In this document: positions 34,348 to 43,610 of the stretch, one piece after another
Numbering within the stretch: the stretch's first letter is position 1
How the letters are laid out: every line of letters begins with the position of its first letter
Assembly (NCBI GenBank): GCA_021151825.1
Contig: JAGKWQ010000005.1
Coordinates: 372,001 to 436,000, forward strand
DNA from: Cellvibrionaceae bacterium
GTDB lineage: Bacteria; Pseudomonadota; Gammaproteobacteria; Pseudomonadales; Cellvibrionaceae
DNA: 64,000 bases
Reading direction: 5' to 3'
Position numbers and translations under genes: made by a program
Notes under the pieces: generated by a model
Databases searched by the model: none
What the model was told of the DNA's origin: nothing
What the model saw: only the letters and a program-made list of their open reading frames with translations

Positions 34348-36468
34348 TTAAACTTGCAAATAACGATGATTCTGACCTAACCAGCGCGCGACCAGCTGAT
34401 CGCATAAGGTGGCGTAATCACTCATTAATAGCAGGGCGGCATCTTTTACTTCAGGGAGCAAATGGCTGTCGCGTTGGAGGTCAGCGATGCGAAATTGCAT
34501 CTCGCCGGTTTGGCGCGTGCCCAATACCTCACCAGGGCCGCGCAGCAATAAATCCTGCTCGGCGATATAAAAACCATCGCTGCTTTCGCGCATGACGCGC
34601 AACCGCTCACGGCTGTTTTGCGATAAGGGCGAACCATAGAGCAATACACAATGGCTAGCTGCCGAACCGCGCCCAACCCGCCCGCGCAACTGGTGCAATT
34701 GCGCCAAACCCAGGCGCTCGGGGTTTTCGATAATCATCAGGCTGGCGTTGGGTACATCCACCCCCACTTCGATTACCGTAGTGGCAACCAATAAATCCAA
34801 TTCATTTGCTTTAAACGCCGCCATTACTTGCTCTTTTTCCATCGGCTTTAGTCGCCCGTGGATCAGCCCGATGCGTAGCTGCGGCAAGGATTCCACCAGG
34901 CTGGTTGCAGTTGCCTCAGCAGCCTGGGCCTCCAACGCTTCGGATTCCTCGATCAAGGTACATACCCAATACGCCTGACGCCCCTGTTCGCAGGCGAGAC
35001 GCACCCGCTCAACCACTTCCTCGCGGCGTTGGTCACTGATCACCACCGTGGTTACCGGTGTGCGCCCGGGCGGCAATTCATCAATCACCGAACAATCCAG
35101 ATCGGCATAGGCACTCATCGCAAGCGTACGTGGAATGGGGGTCGCCGTCATAATTAGCTGGTGCGGGCGCAAACTCGCAAGTTGCTGGTTTTCGCGGCTG
35201 ACGGTGCCTTTTTCGGATAAAGACAGGCGTTGATGCACACCAAATCGATGCTGTTCATCAATAACAATCAGCCCCAAATTGGCAAACGCTACAGCCTCCT
35301 GGAAGAGCGCATGGGTGCCGACCACTACCTGGGCTTCGCCATTGGCAATGGCGGCCAACTGGGTACGCCGCTCCGCGACTTTAAGCTTGCCTGTGAGCCA
35401 GCCCAGTTTAATACCCAAAGGTTCCAGCCATTTGCCGAAATTGATCCGGTGCTGCTCGGCGAGGATTTCGGTCGGCGCCATAATCGCTGCCTGCTTGCCG
35501 CTTGATACTGCCGCCAGCGCGGCCAATGCCGCCACGACCGTTTTGCCGGAGCCCACATCCCCTTGAACCAGGCGCAACATGGGCACAGGCTTGGCGATGT
35601 CAGCCACAATTTCCCCGACTACACGCTGTTGGGCGCGGGTTAAATCGAATCCCAACCGGGTTTGAAAATCGCGCTGCAAGGCCGGATTCATCTGTAAACC
35701 CGTTGCCCCATCCGCCTGGGTTTCCCGCCGCAGCAACAATAAACTCAGGTGATGGGCCAGCAACTCTTCAAACGCCAAACGCTGTTGATAGGGATGCTCA
35801 CCGTCTATCAACAATTGGACATTCGCGTTGGCCGGTGGCTGATGGAGGTATTTCAGGGCATCGGATAAGGGTATCTGGTTGAGTTTACGACGCACGGGTT
35901 CGGGTAATAATTCGCCCAAGGCATGCTTGTCGAGCCAGGTCAACGCCTGCCGGGCAAGGCTGCGCAGGCGCGGCTGCGTCAGGCCTTCAGTTGCAGGGTA
36001 AATGGGGGTGAGAGATTGATCCAACGGCAAGGGTGCCGCCTCATCCAGATAATCATATTCCGGATGGTACATCTCCAAACCGGATGCTCCGCGGCGGGTC
36101 TCGCCAAAAATTCGCAAGCGGGTACCGGCGATCAAGCGCTGCTTCTGGGCATTATTGAAATGGTAGAAACGCAAGGTGAGAGTGCCAGTGCCATCCTGTA
36201 CTTTACACACCAGGCTGCGGCGTTTGCCAAATGCAATATCACACGCACGCACTTCCGCTTCAATTACCGCATTGAGGTTTGGCTGAAGTGCACCAATGGG
36301 GGTGATACGAGTGCGATCCAGATAGCGCAACGGCAAATGCAACAGCACATCTTGCAAGCTGAACAAACCGATCTTCGCCAGTTTTTCAGCCAAACTGGCG
36401 CCAACCCCTTTCATAGCAGTAACAGGGATTTGCTCCAGGGTTTTACCACTGGCCACACCGGCGTTCAT
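34348..36468 (-). CDS. recG: ATP-dependent DNA helicase RecG
   Basis: A 706-residue helicase. An N-terminal wedge domain (OB fold, about 60-160) is followed by superfamily 2 motor domains: Walker A GDVGSGKT near 307, DEQH box near 404 (IDEQHRFGVHQR), TATPIPRTLA, and the C-terminal TRG segment QLRGRVGRG. RecG remodels stalled forks and R-loops. It lies downstream of oxyR with a 32-base gap, the same pair as in Pseudomonas. Length and motifs are normal. Confidence 0.97.
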   Translation of the reverse strand: MNAGVASGKTLEQIPVTAMKGVGASLAEKLAKIGLFSLQDVLLHLPLRYLDRTRITPIGALQPNLNAVIEAEVRACDIAFGKRRSLVCKVQDGTGTLTLRFYHFNNAQKQRLIAGTRLRIFGETRRGASGLEMYHPEYDYLDEAAPLPLDQSLTPIYPATEGLTQPRLRSLARQALTWLDKHALGELLPEPVRRKLNQIPLSDALKYLHQPPANANVQLLIDGEHPYQQRLAFEELLAHHLSLLLLRRETQADGATGLQMNPALQRDFQTRLGFDLTRAQQRVVGEIVADIAKPVPMLRLVQGDVGSGKTVVAALAALAAVSSGKQAAIMAPTEILAEQHRINFGKWLEPLGIKLGWLTGKLKVAERRTQLAAIANGEAQVVVGTHALFQEAVAFANLGLIVIDEQHRFGVHQRLSLSEKGTVSRENQQLASLRPHQLIMTATPIPRTLAMSAYADLDCSVIDELPPGRTPVTTVVISDQRREEVVERVRLACEQGRQAYWVCTLIEESEALEAQAAEATATSLVESLPQLRIGLIHGRLKPMEKEQVMAAFKANELDLLVATTVIEVGVDVPNASLMIIENPERLGLAQLHQLRGRVGRGSAASHCVLLYGSPLSQNSRERLRVMRESSDGFYIAEQDLLLRGPGEVLGTRQTGEMQFRIADLQRDSHLLPEVKDAALLLMSDYATLCDQLVARWLGQNHRYLQV

Positions 36469-36500
36469 GGGGGTTCCAATACTATCGTTCAGGGACGAGT

Positions 36501-37409
36501 TTAGTGGCGCGTGGCTTTAATCGCCTCGCGCAATGCATCTATCGCCTTATGACGAGGGAAACTTGCGCGCCATGCCAAGGCCACAGTACGGCTGGGCGAT
36601 GGCTCGGTGAATGGGCGAGTAACCAATACATCGGAACTGTAGAGGGAACTGTCCGCCGCAGAAACCGGCAGGATAGTAAGCCCCAAACCCGATGCCACCA
36701 TATGGCGCAAGGTTTCCAATGAGCTGCCCTCGGCGGCAGTGCGCACATTATTTCCTGATTGTTCGCCATGGTGCTGCAAGTTAGGGCATGTGGTTAATAC
36801 CTGATCACGGAAACAATGCCCTTCACCCAGCAGCAACAATTGTTCGCTGTTTAAATCCGCGGGATTCAACGCTTCTTTCGCAGCAAGCGGGTGATCTTTA
36901 GGCATCAACACTACAAAACGCTCTTCGTACAATACTTGAGTAACCACATCCGGTTCTTCAAATGGCAGCGCAATAATGATCACATCCAACTCACCATTGC
37001 GTAACTTTTTACGCAGGTTGTGGGTATAACCTTCTTCCACGTAAAGCGGCATTTTGCTGGCCTTTTGTTGCAAATGAGGAATAAACTTCGGCAGCAAGTA
37101 AGGGCCAATGGTAAAAATCGCGCCAACAGACAAAGGGCTGCTGAGCTGGTCTTTACCGGCATCCGCCAGATCTTTAATCGCCGCTGTTTGCTCCAGCACC
37201 AGATTGGCCTGGGCTACGATTTGTTCCCCTAACGGTGTTGGCTGCACGCGGGATTTGGTACGCTCGAACAGCGCTACGCCCAACTCATCCTCCAGTTTTT
37301 TCACTGCGATACTCAGGGTTGGCTGGCTAACATAGCAGCGGTCAGCGGCACGGCCAAAATGTTGTTCCTGGGCGAGGGTAACTATGTAGCGCAGTTCAGT
37401 GAGGGTCAT
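36501..37409 (-). CDS. oxyR: Hydrogen peroxide-sensing LysR regulator OxyR
   Basis: A 302-residue LysR-type regulator from the ATG at 37409 (MTLTELRYIV); the open frame extends 25 codons upstream into the control region. The N-terminal helix-turn-helix is HFGRAADRCYVSQPTLSIAVKKLE in two pieces. The redox cysteines are present with the diagnostic spacing in GHCFRDQVLTTCP, nine residues apart as in Cys199/Cys208 of E. coli. It should activate catalase and peroxidase genes elsewhere. An OxyR-like half-site lies upstream, consistent with autoregulation. Confidence 0.95.
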   Translation of the reverse strand: MTLTELRYIVTLAQEQHFGRAADRCYVSQPTLSIAVKKLEDELGVALFERTKSRVQPTPLGEQIVAQANLVLEQTAAIKDLADAGKDQLSSPLSVGAIFTIGPYLLPKFIPHLQQKASKMPLYVEEGYTHNLRKKLRNGELDVIIIALPFEEPDVVTQVLYEERFVVLMPKDHPLAAKEALNPADLNSEQLLLLGEGHCFRDQVLTTCPNLQHHGEQSGNNVRTAAEGSSLETLRHMVASGLGLTILPVSAADSSLYSSDVLVTRPFTEPSPSRTVALAWRASFPRHKAIDALREAIKATRH

Positions 37410-37448
37410 AGTGCGGCTCCAATAGGCGGTGGGCGTTAGCTTGCAAGA

Positions 37449-37482
37449 ATAGCCTAAAACTATCAGATAAAAGACATTTATC
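37449..37482. promoter_or_regulatory. Candidate OxyR site in the oxyR upstream region
   Basis: ATAGCCTAAAACTAT (37449-37463) fits the ATAG-N7-CTAT half of the OxyR consensus. Beside it GATAAA / TTTATC forms a perfect inverted repeat (37466-37482). It lies 40 bases upstream of oxyR and directly before the divergent SDR gene, so one bound dimer could affect both. Confidence 0.5.
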
Positions 37483-37484
37483 AA

Positions 37485-38357
37485 ATGACTAATAACCTAT
37501 CTGCTCCACAAAATTTACAATCCATGAAAAAAGTACTGATTGTCGGTTGCGGTGATATAGGTCAACGACTGGCCCTACATCTGGGACGCGATAACTATCA
37601 AATCACCGGAATTCGCCGTAATTGCCCTCCAGATGCCGACCATATTCACTATCGCTGCTGCGACGTGGCCGATTATTTCGCATTTAAATCTGTGCTCAGT
37701 GATGGTTTCAATATCATTGTCATAACGATGACTCCTGCTGAACGCAGTGATGCAGGGTATGTGCAGGCCTATGTAAAAACCTGTGACTATCTGGTCAAAG
37801 CCCTGGCTTCCCTTCAGCAGCGTCCGGAATTGATTATTTTTGTGTCCAGCACTGCTGTTTATGCGCAGGATGATGGCTCATGGGTCAACGAAAGCTCTTT
37901 GTCCGAGCCAATGAGCTTCTCCGGCAAACGCTTACTGGAAGCAGAAACCATTATCCAAAACAGTGGTTTTACCAATACATTGGTGCGTTTCAGCGGGATT
38001 TACGGCCCAGGCCGCAACCGTCTTATTGAACAAGTAAAAAAAGGCGCTGCGTCAGTCAGCGAACATTACACCAATCGTATTCACGCCGAAGATTGCGCAG
38101 GTTTTCTGGCGCATTTGATTAAACATCACAAACCACTGGCACCGGTTTATATCGCCACTGATTCCCATCCAACCCCCATGCTGGAAGTTGTGAGCTGGAT
38201 TGCCAGCCAGCTCGGCATCAAGGATTTTTTATCCGCCGACGCCGTTAACGAGCGCGGCAATAAGCAACTGAGCAACCAATTGATGCGCTCAACTGGCTAC
38301 AAACTTCGCTACGAAAATTTTCGTCAGGGTTATATTGAGATGATCAATAAAAATTAA
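37485..38357 (+). CDS. NAD(P)-dependent epimerase/dehydratase-like SDR protein
   Basis: A 290-residue extended SDR-type protein. The Rossmann fingerprint is VLIVGCGDIGQRLA near residues 17-30, and an SSTAVYAQ segment near 123-130 provides the Ser and Tyr region. It resembles the YeeZ group of uncharacterised nucleotide-sugar-epimerase relatives. The ATG at 37485 abuts the OxyR-like palindrome and has no strong ribosome site, so a start at 37524 (MKKVLIVG) is possible. It is divergent from oxyR. Substrate unknown. Confidence 0.78.
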   Translation: MTNNLSAPQNLQSMKKVLIVGCGDIGQRLALHLGRDNYQITGIRRNCPPDADHIHYRCCDVADYFAFKSVLSDGFNIIVITMTPAERSDAGYVQAYVKTCDYLVKALASLQQRPELIIFVSSTAVYAQDDGSWVNESSLSEPMSFSGKRLLEAETIIQNSGFTNTLVRFSGIYGPGRNRLIEQVKKGAASVSEHYTNRIHAEDCAGFLAHLIKHHKPLAPVYIATDSHPTPMLEVVSWIASQLGIKDFLSADAVNERGNKQLSNQLMRSTGYKLRYENFRQGYIEMINKN

Positions 38358-38368
38358 GGGCAATAAAA

Positions 38369-38392
38369 AAACCCGGCACTATGGCCGGGTTT
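38369..38392. terminator. Bidirectional terminator between the SDR and OmpA-type genes
   Basis: Stem AAACCCGGC / GCCGGGTTT, six-base loop, with an A run before and a T run after. It can end both converging transcripts. Confidence 0.88.
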
Positions 38393-38415
38393 TTCATGAC
38401 TCGCGGAAACCGGAA

Positions 38416-39450
38416 TTATTTGGTTTCAGTCTTGGTCACTGCAGTGGATACCTGACCCACTACGCGACGGTTTTGCTCACGACCAGATGCGTTCGCATTA
38501 TCCGCCACTGGCTTGGCTTCACCGTAACCAATCGCTTTCACACGGTCAGCACCGATACCGTATTTGGTAATCAATGCAGCTTTAACCGAATCGGCACGGC
38601 TTTGTGAGAGTTTTTGGTTGTACGCATCGGAACCCTGGCTATCAGTGTGGCCTTCAACAGTCACAACAGTGTCAGCATATTGGTTCATGAAAGTAGCCAG
38701 TTTGGATACTTCACCTTCAAACTCAGGCTTGATAATCGCTTTCGCGGTGTCGAAAGTAATTTTCAGGTCGATAGATACTGTCTCTGTCAGCTTCAATGAG
38801 CAGCCAACCGCATCTACTTTGTGAGTTCTTGGAGTACCAGGGCATTGGTCTTTGGAGTCTAATACACCATCACCATCAGAATCTTTTTCTGGTTCCGGAG
38901 CTGGCGCCGGTGCCGCTTTCACTGGTGCAGGTGAGCCGCCGAACAGGTAGCTGATACCAGCGTTCAACGCCAGATCGGTGTACTCGTTGTCCAGGCTATT
39001 GAAAGCACGTACGTCAGTACGGAACTCCCAATTACCGCCCAGATTACGCTTAACGCCAGCCCCCAGGTTCAACAGGGTATCGCGATGAGATTCATCGTTA
39101 TCCCACTCAATTTCCTGATCGCCCACGCCGAACGCAACGTAAGGACGCCACAAGCTTTCAGTGTTGATGTGATACAAAGCATCCAAACGGTATTGGGTAC
39201 CATCAGCATCTACACCACCGGTTTGGGTTTCAGTGCTGTATCGGCTGGCAACTGCATCCAGAGTCCAATTTTCATTCAGTACAAAACCAAACCCCAAACC
39301 CCAGGTATTGGCATCTTCCAGTGGCTCTTCAAAGAAAGTACGGCCAAAATCGGCGTGAACTTCGAATTTATGGTTATCAGCGCTGGCGCCTGCAGAAACT
39401 GCAGCAATAACAGCGGACAATACTAACTTGTGTGTGTTTTTCATGGCCAT
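38416..39450 (-). CDS. OmpA/OprF-type outer-membrane porin
   Basis: A 344-residue outer-membrane protein with a GGAG ribosome site. A signal peptide ending AGASA is followed by an eight-strand barrel (about 25-170), an Ala-Pro hinge (APAPAPEPE), a TSP3-like calcium repeat (DSDGDGVLDSKDQCPGTP) and the OmpA peptidoglycan-binding domain (about 225-335, VTVEGHTDSQGSDAYN and RADSVKAAL). It anchors the outer membrane to peptidoglycan and may form a diffusion pore. The 181-base upstream gap is AT-rich and contains no gene. Confidence 0.93.
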   Translation of the reverse strand: MAMKNTHKLVLSAVIAAVSAGASADNHKFEVHADFGRTFFEEPLEDANTWGLGFGFVLNENWTLDAVASRYSTETQTGGVDADGTQYRLDALYHINTESLWRPYVAFGVGDQEIEWDNDESHRDTLLNLGAGVKRNLGGNWEFRTDVRAFNSLDNEYTDLALNAGISYLFGGSPAPVKAAPAPAPEPEKDSDGDGVLDSKDQCPGTPRTHKVDAVGCSLKLTETVSIDLKITFDTAKAIIKPEFEGEVSKLATFMNQYADTVVTVEGHTDSQGSDAYNQKLSQSRADSVKAALITKYGIGADRVKAIGYGEAKPVADNANASGREQNRRVVGQVSTAVTKTETK

Positions 39451-39631
39451 TTCGGTCTCCGTTGAAAATAGCGAGGTTCCAAGAAAGCAATCTGGTTGTC
39501 TTTTAATTCAGCAAAAATCACAGACTGCGAAAAATACGATCATTGATGATCAGTTAAGTTCACCTGCTGAAATCCATTTCATGATTATTTTCAGGTGCTT
39601 ACCTTAGCAAATTAAAGCGATATATGCCAAT

Positions 39632-40378
39632 TTACGCTGTTTTTTTGAACAATAAATCCCAGACCCCATGACCGAGGCGCTCACCGCGTTTTTCAAATTT
39701 AGTAACCGGACGGTAATCTGGCCTAGGAGCGAAACCGGTTTCTGTGAATTCCGTCGCAAAACCTGTCGCATTATTCATTACTTCCAACATATGTTCGGCA
39801 TACGGTTGCCAATCTGTTGCCATATGCAAAATGCCACCCTGTTTTAATTTCGGGCGCAATTTTTGAATAAAGGCAGGCTGGACAATCCGGCGCTTGTGAT
39901 GCTTCTTCTTATGCCATGGATCAGGGAAATACAGCTGCAACCGATCAATACTGCCATCGGGAATGCAATCTTCCAGTACATCCATCGCATCAGCCATATA
40001 TACACGCAGATTGCTTAACCCATGCTGACTGGCCGTGCTGATAAGGCGGCCAACACCGGGCGGGTGTACTTCAATGCCAATAAAGTTTTTGTCAGGCTCA
40101 TTGATTGCCATCTCCAGCAATGAATCCCCCATACCAAATCCAATTTCCAATACCAGCGGCGCCTGACGACCAAAGATTGCGTCAATATCAATCGGCCCGG
40201 CAAACAGGCTTAAGCCTTTTGATGGCCAATATTTATCAAAGGCGTTTTTTTGCCCCAGAGTAATGCGTCCGGCGCGAATTACGAAACTGCGGATGGACTT
40301 GGGTTTAAATTCAGGCTTGATAAGAAAGCCTTCCTCACCGCTCTCAAGGTCGGGAGTTAATTCGGGAAGCTCAGACAT
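39632..40378 (-). CDS. trmB: tRNA (guanine-N7)-methyltransferase TrmB
   Basis: A 248-residue SAM-dependent methyltransferase from the ATG at 40378 (MSELPELTP); the frame extends 40 codons upstream into the preceding gene. The SAM loop is LVLEIGFGMGDS, and the tRNA/catalytic segment is LYFPDPWHKKKHHKRR, followed by ATDWQPYAEHML. It modifies G46 of tRNA to m7G. It follows DUF423 with a 23-base gap, probably one operon. Confidence 0.95.
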   Translation of the reverse strand: MSELPELTPDLESGEEGFLIKPEFKPKSIRSFVIRAGRITLGQKNAFDKYWPSKGLSLFAGPIDIDAIFGRQAPLVLEIGFGMGDSLLEMAINEPDKNFIGIEVHPPGVGRLISTASQHGLSNLRVYMADAMDVLEDCIPDGSIDRLQLYFPDPWHKKKHHKRRIVQPAFIQKLRPKLKQGGILHMATDWQPYAEHMLEVMNNATGFATEFTETGFAPRPDYRPVTKFEKRGERLGHGVWDLLFKKTA

Positions 40379-40401
40379 AAAAACCAATAATGAAGGAAAT
40401 A

Positions 40402-40785
40402 TCAGGATTCGGATTTGATACGCCAGCCAACAACGGCCAACAGGATCCAACCCACAAGAAAACATAGCCCACCGAGTGGAGTTATCGGCCCCAACCAACG
40501 CGGAGCACCCAGCGCCAACGCATAAAGACTGCCACTAAACATCAGGCTGCCCAGTATAAAGGCCCAGCCGCTAGCTTTTAACCCCGTTATGGAGGGTTTA
40601 TACAGCAATAAGAAAGCAACGATTAATAAAACCAAGGCGTGATACATCTGGTATTGAACACCGGTTTTCACCACATCGACCATTTCCGGCGTTAATATTT
40701 TCTTAAGCCCATGTGCAGCAAAAGCACCAATAACGACGGAGAAAAAGCCACTAATTGCAGCGATTATAATAAAAATACGGGCCAT
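40402..40785 (-). CDS. DUF423 family inner-membrane protein
   Basis: A 127-residue protein with four hydrophobic helices (about 4-22, 47-62, 71-90, 98-118). The conserved SGFFSVVIGAFAAHGLKK and GVQYQMYHALVLL segments identify DUF423 (YgdD/YwdK type). Function unknown. It precedes trmB on the same strand. Confidence 0.88.
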   Translation of the reverse strand: MARIFIIIAAISGFFSVVIGAFAAHGLKKILTPEMVDVVKTGVQYQMYHALVLLIVAFLLLYKPSITGLKASGWAFILGSLMFSGSLYALALGAPRWLGPITPLGGLCFLVGWILLAVVGWRIKSES

Positions 40786-40831
40786 GATGAAACCTCAAAC
40801 AATCCAAACCCCTGAAAGTAAAAGAGCAATA

Positions 40832-40858
40832 AAAAAGCCGCGCTAAGCGCGGCTTTTT
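40832..40858 (-). terminator. Terminator of rpoH
   Basis: Stem AAAAAGCCGCGC / GCGCGGCTTTTT with a TAA loop, 18 bases past the rpoH stop. Symmetric A/T flanks would also stop plus-strand transcripts. Confidence 0.9.
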
Positions 40859-40876
40859 GAGCAAAACCAAAAGCTA

Positions 40877-41737
40877 TCAGGCTTCAAGCATCATGGTTTT
40901 TACCTTATTCATAGCATTTTTTTCCAGCTGACGAATACGTTCAGCAGAAACACCATACTCAGCCGCCAGATCATGCAAAGTGGCTTTGTCATCATTCAAC
41001 CAACGACGCTGCAGAATCACACGACTGCGATCATCCAGTTTTTCCAGAGCTTTTTCCAAACCATTAACGTTGGATTCTTCCCAATTGGATTCTTCAAGGC
41101 GCAATGCTGGATCGTAACGGTTATCTTCCAGATAGTGGGCTGGCGCTACATAACTGTCATCTTCGTCATCTTCGCCCGCATCAAAACCGGCATCGTAAGA
41201 GGCAAGACGACCTTCCATCTCACGCACTTGCTTAACATCAACACCCAGATCATGTGCTACCGCTTGCGCTTCATCATTGCTCAACCAGGCAAGACGCTTT
41301 TTAGCACCACGCAGATTGAAGAACAACTTACGTTGCGCCTTGGTGGTGGCGATTTTAACGATACGCCAGTTACGCAGGATGAATTCGTGGATTTCGGCTT
41401 TAATCCAGTGAACGGCAAACGACACCAGGCGAACGCCTTTATCCGGGTCAAAGCGTTTCACCGCTTTCATCAGACCAACATTGCCTTCCTGAACCAAATC
41501 ACCCAACGGCAAACCATAACCATTGTAAGAACGGGCGATATGGACCACAAAACGCAAGTGTGCCATCACAAGCTTACGTGCGGCATCAAGATTGCCATTG
41601 TGGTGCAGGTCACGCGCCAGTTCTTGCTCCTCTTCTACAGTGAGGATGGAAAAGTTGCTAACCGCTTGAACATAGGCATTCAGGTTTGCACCAGGGGCGA
41701 GGATGCCGATAGGTTGCAGACTTGTGCTTGTGCTCAT
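40877..41737 (-). CDS. rpoH: RNA polymerase sigma-32 factor RpoH
   Basis: A 286-residue heat-shock sigma factor from the ATG at 41737, with GGAGG upstream; the longer open frame to 41797 lacks a ribosome site. Region 2 includes LPLGDLVQEGNVGLMKAVKRFDPDKG in pieces and SFAVHWIKAEIHEF. The RpoH box QRKLFFNLR near 135 is the DnaK/FtsH-responsive region, and region 4 ends in YGVSAERIRQLEKNAM. It lies downstream of the ftsY-ftsE-ftsX cluster as in most gammaproteobacteria. Confidence 0.96.
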   Translation of the reverse strand: MSTSTSLQPIGILAPGANLNAYVQAVSNFSILTVEEEQELARDLHHNGNLDAARKLVMAHLRFVVHIARSYNGYGLPLGDLVQEGNVGLMKAVKRFDPDKGVRLVSFAVHWIKAEIHEFILRNWRIVKIATTKAQRKLFFNLRGAKKRLAWLSNDEAQAVAHDLGVDVKQVREMEGRLASYDAGFDAGEDDEDDSYVAPAHYLEDNRYDPALRLEESNWEESNVNGLEKALEKLDDRSRVILQRRWLNDDKATLHDLAAEYGVSAERIRQLEKNAMNKVKTMMLEA

Positions 41738-41856
41738 GATTACCTCCAGTAACAGTGTGGCCCGAGTGTAACACCTGATTATTTGTTCCGCCAGCACCGA
41801 AAAAGTTCACTTGACGGGGATTTTGCACCACATCACAACCCCATCCACTATGGGGT

Positions 41857-42930
41857 TTAACGTGGCTGAATCAAGTAAAGATGGCGCGTAACGGCAATCC
41901 AGGCCCCTAAAAGACCAGTAATTCCTGCAATCAGGATCAACTGCAAGCTTTCGATAAAATTCAACGCTTGCAAACGAAATGTACTTTGGTACAAATCCGC
42001 CAATTGCGTTACTGGTGTGGATAACCACCAAAAGCCCGCAGCCAATAAGATTGCAGCCAAAATTCCGCCCCCCACGCCATACCACAACCCGGTATAGAGA
42101 AACGGGCGACGCACATAAGCGTCGGTCGCACCTACCAGTTTGACGACCAAAATCTCGTCGCGGCGGTTTTCAATTGCCATGCGAATGGTATTACCGATCA
42201 CCAACAAAACACCCAATGCAAGTAAGCCCGCCAATGCCATTACAAAGCGCTCGGCGACCGTGATGAATTGATGCAAGCGTTTAACCCACAACATATCCAG
42301 GCGAACATCGGCAACCAAAGGATCAGCAATTAGCGCCTGTTGGAGCGAATTGAGGACATCCGGTGCATTGCCGCCAATCTTTGGCTTGATCAGAATTACC
42401 GCCGGCAAGGGGTTTTCATCGAGATGATTGGCCAGCTCACCCAAGCCCGAACCACGCTTGAATTCCTCCAGCGCTTGCTCTGAAGAAACGTAGGTCGCTT
42501 GGGCAACATCGGGCCGCTGAGCCCAGCGGCCACGCAAATCCTGACCTTGAGTCGGCGTCGTATCTTTTTTGAGGAATACCGAAATCTGGCTGGAATCCTG
42601 CCAGGTTTGGCCGACTTGCTGAACATTGTTAAATACCACAAATAGTGCAGCAGGGAGGGCGACAGCAATAGCGATCACTAACCAGGTCATCAAACTTTGC
42701 AATGGGGTTTCCAGCAGGCGCAGCAAACTTTCAATCGCCGAATTACTGTGGTGGGCACTCCAGGCATCCAGTTTATCACGCCAGGAGGTCTTGCTTTGCA
42801 CCGCTCCCTGCGAGCGAGCGGCGGAGCGAGACTCAGGGCGCACCGGCTCACGAACGGCACGCTCACTACGATTAACAGTGGCGCCCATGCGATTTGGGCG
42901 ACGCTCGGGTTTAGGTCGTTGCGGTTTCAC
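41857..42930 (-). CDS. ftsX: Cell division permease-like protein FtsX
   Basis: A 357-residue inner-membrane protein with four TM helices (about 82-103, 228-250, 278-302, 330-350) and a periplasmic domain between the first two (about 105-225). With FtsE it regulates peptidoglycan amidases through EnvC. The first 60 residues are an Arg/Pro-rich cytoplasmic extension, longer than in E. coli. It overlaps the ftsE stop by four bases. Confidence 0.95.
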   Translation of the reverse strand: MKPQRPKPERRPNRMGATVNRSERAVREPVRPESRSAARSQGAVQSKTSWRDKLDAWSAHHSNSAIESLLRLLETPLQSLMTWLVIAIAVALPAALFVVFNNVQQVGQTWQDSSQISVFLKKDTTPTQGQDLRGRWAQRPDVAQATYVSSEQALEEFKRGSGLGELANHLDENPLPAVILIKPKIGGNAPDVLNSLQQALIADPLVADVRLDMLWVKRLHQFITVAERFVMALAGLLALGVLLVIGNTIRMAIENRRDEILVVKLVGATDAYVRRPFLYTGLWYGVGGGILAAILLAAGFWWLSTPVTQLADLYQSTFRLQALNFIESLQLILIAGITGLLGAWIAVTRHLYLIQPR

Positions 42931-43601
42931 CAGAGTACCCCGTCATGTACCAGCTTGCCCTGCACCAGACCAAGCACGCGTTTGTTCATTCGTTTGAGCA
43001 ACTCCACATCATGCGTGGCGATCATGACGGTGGTGCCCACTTCATTGAACTGGCGAAATAACGTCATGATTTCATTGGATAATTCCGGGTCCAGATTGCC
43101 CGTCGGCTCATCCGCCAGCAGTAAGGTGGGCTTGTTGACAACAGCGCGGGCGATCCCAACTCGCTGCTGCTCACCACCGGAAAGCATGATGGGATTACTG
43201 CGTTCTTTATCGAGCAAATCGACCTTATCCAGTGCCGCACGCACACGTTTGCCGATTTCCTGATGCGGATAACCGGCCACCTGCAATGGTAAAGCGACAT
43301 TGTCATAAACCGTGCGATCAAACAGCAACTGATGATTCTGGAATACCACGCCGATATTGCGACGAAAATAAGGCAATTGGCCTTTGGGCATGTGAGCTAG
43401 ATGATGGCCATCAACAAAAATATTGCCGTGGGACGGTTGCTCCATCAGCAAGATCATTTTCATCAGAGTACTTTTTCCTGCGCCCGAGTGCCCGGTCAGG
43501 AACAACATCTCGCCCGCTTCCACCTCAAAATCCACACGCGCCAAAGCTTCGTAGCCCGTTTCATAGCGCTTGCTTACGTTTTCGAATCGAATCACAACCA
43601 A
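42927..43601 (-). CDS. ftsE: Cell division ATP-binding protein FtsE
   Basis: A 224-residue ABC ATPase: Walker A GHSGAGKST near 37, signature LSGGEQQRVGIARA near 138, Walker B LLLADEPTGNLD. It partners FtsX and links to FtsZ. It begins nine bases after the ftsY stop and overlaps ftsX by four bases. Confidence 0.96.
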   Translation of the reverse strand: MVVIRFENVSKRYETGYEALARVDFEVEAGEMLFLTGHSGAGKSTLMKMILLMEQPSHGNIFVDGHHLAHMPKGQLPYFRRNIGVVFQNHQLLFDRTVYDNVALPLQVAGYPHQEIGKRVRAALDKVDLLDKERSNPIMLSGGEQQRVGIARAVVNKPTLLLADEPTGNLDPELSNEIMTLFRQFNEVGTTVMIATHDVELLKRMNKRVLGLVQGKLVHDGVLW

Positions 43602-43610
43602 TCCTGTGTG

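Noticed and set aside
40973..41752. A 259-codon plus-strand open frame opposite rpoH
   Set aside because: Entirely antisense to rpoH; the Phe/Ile/Gln-rich composition comes from the complementary strand.
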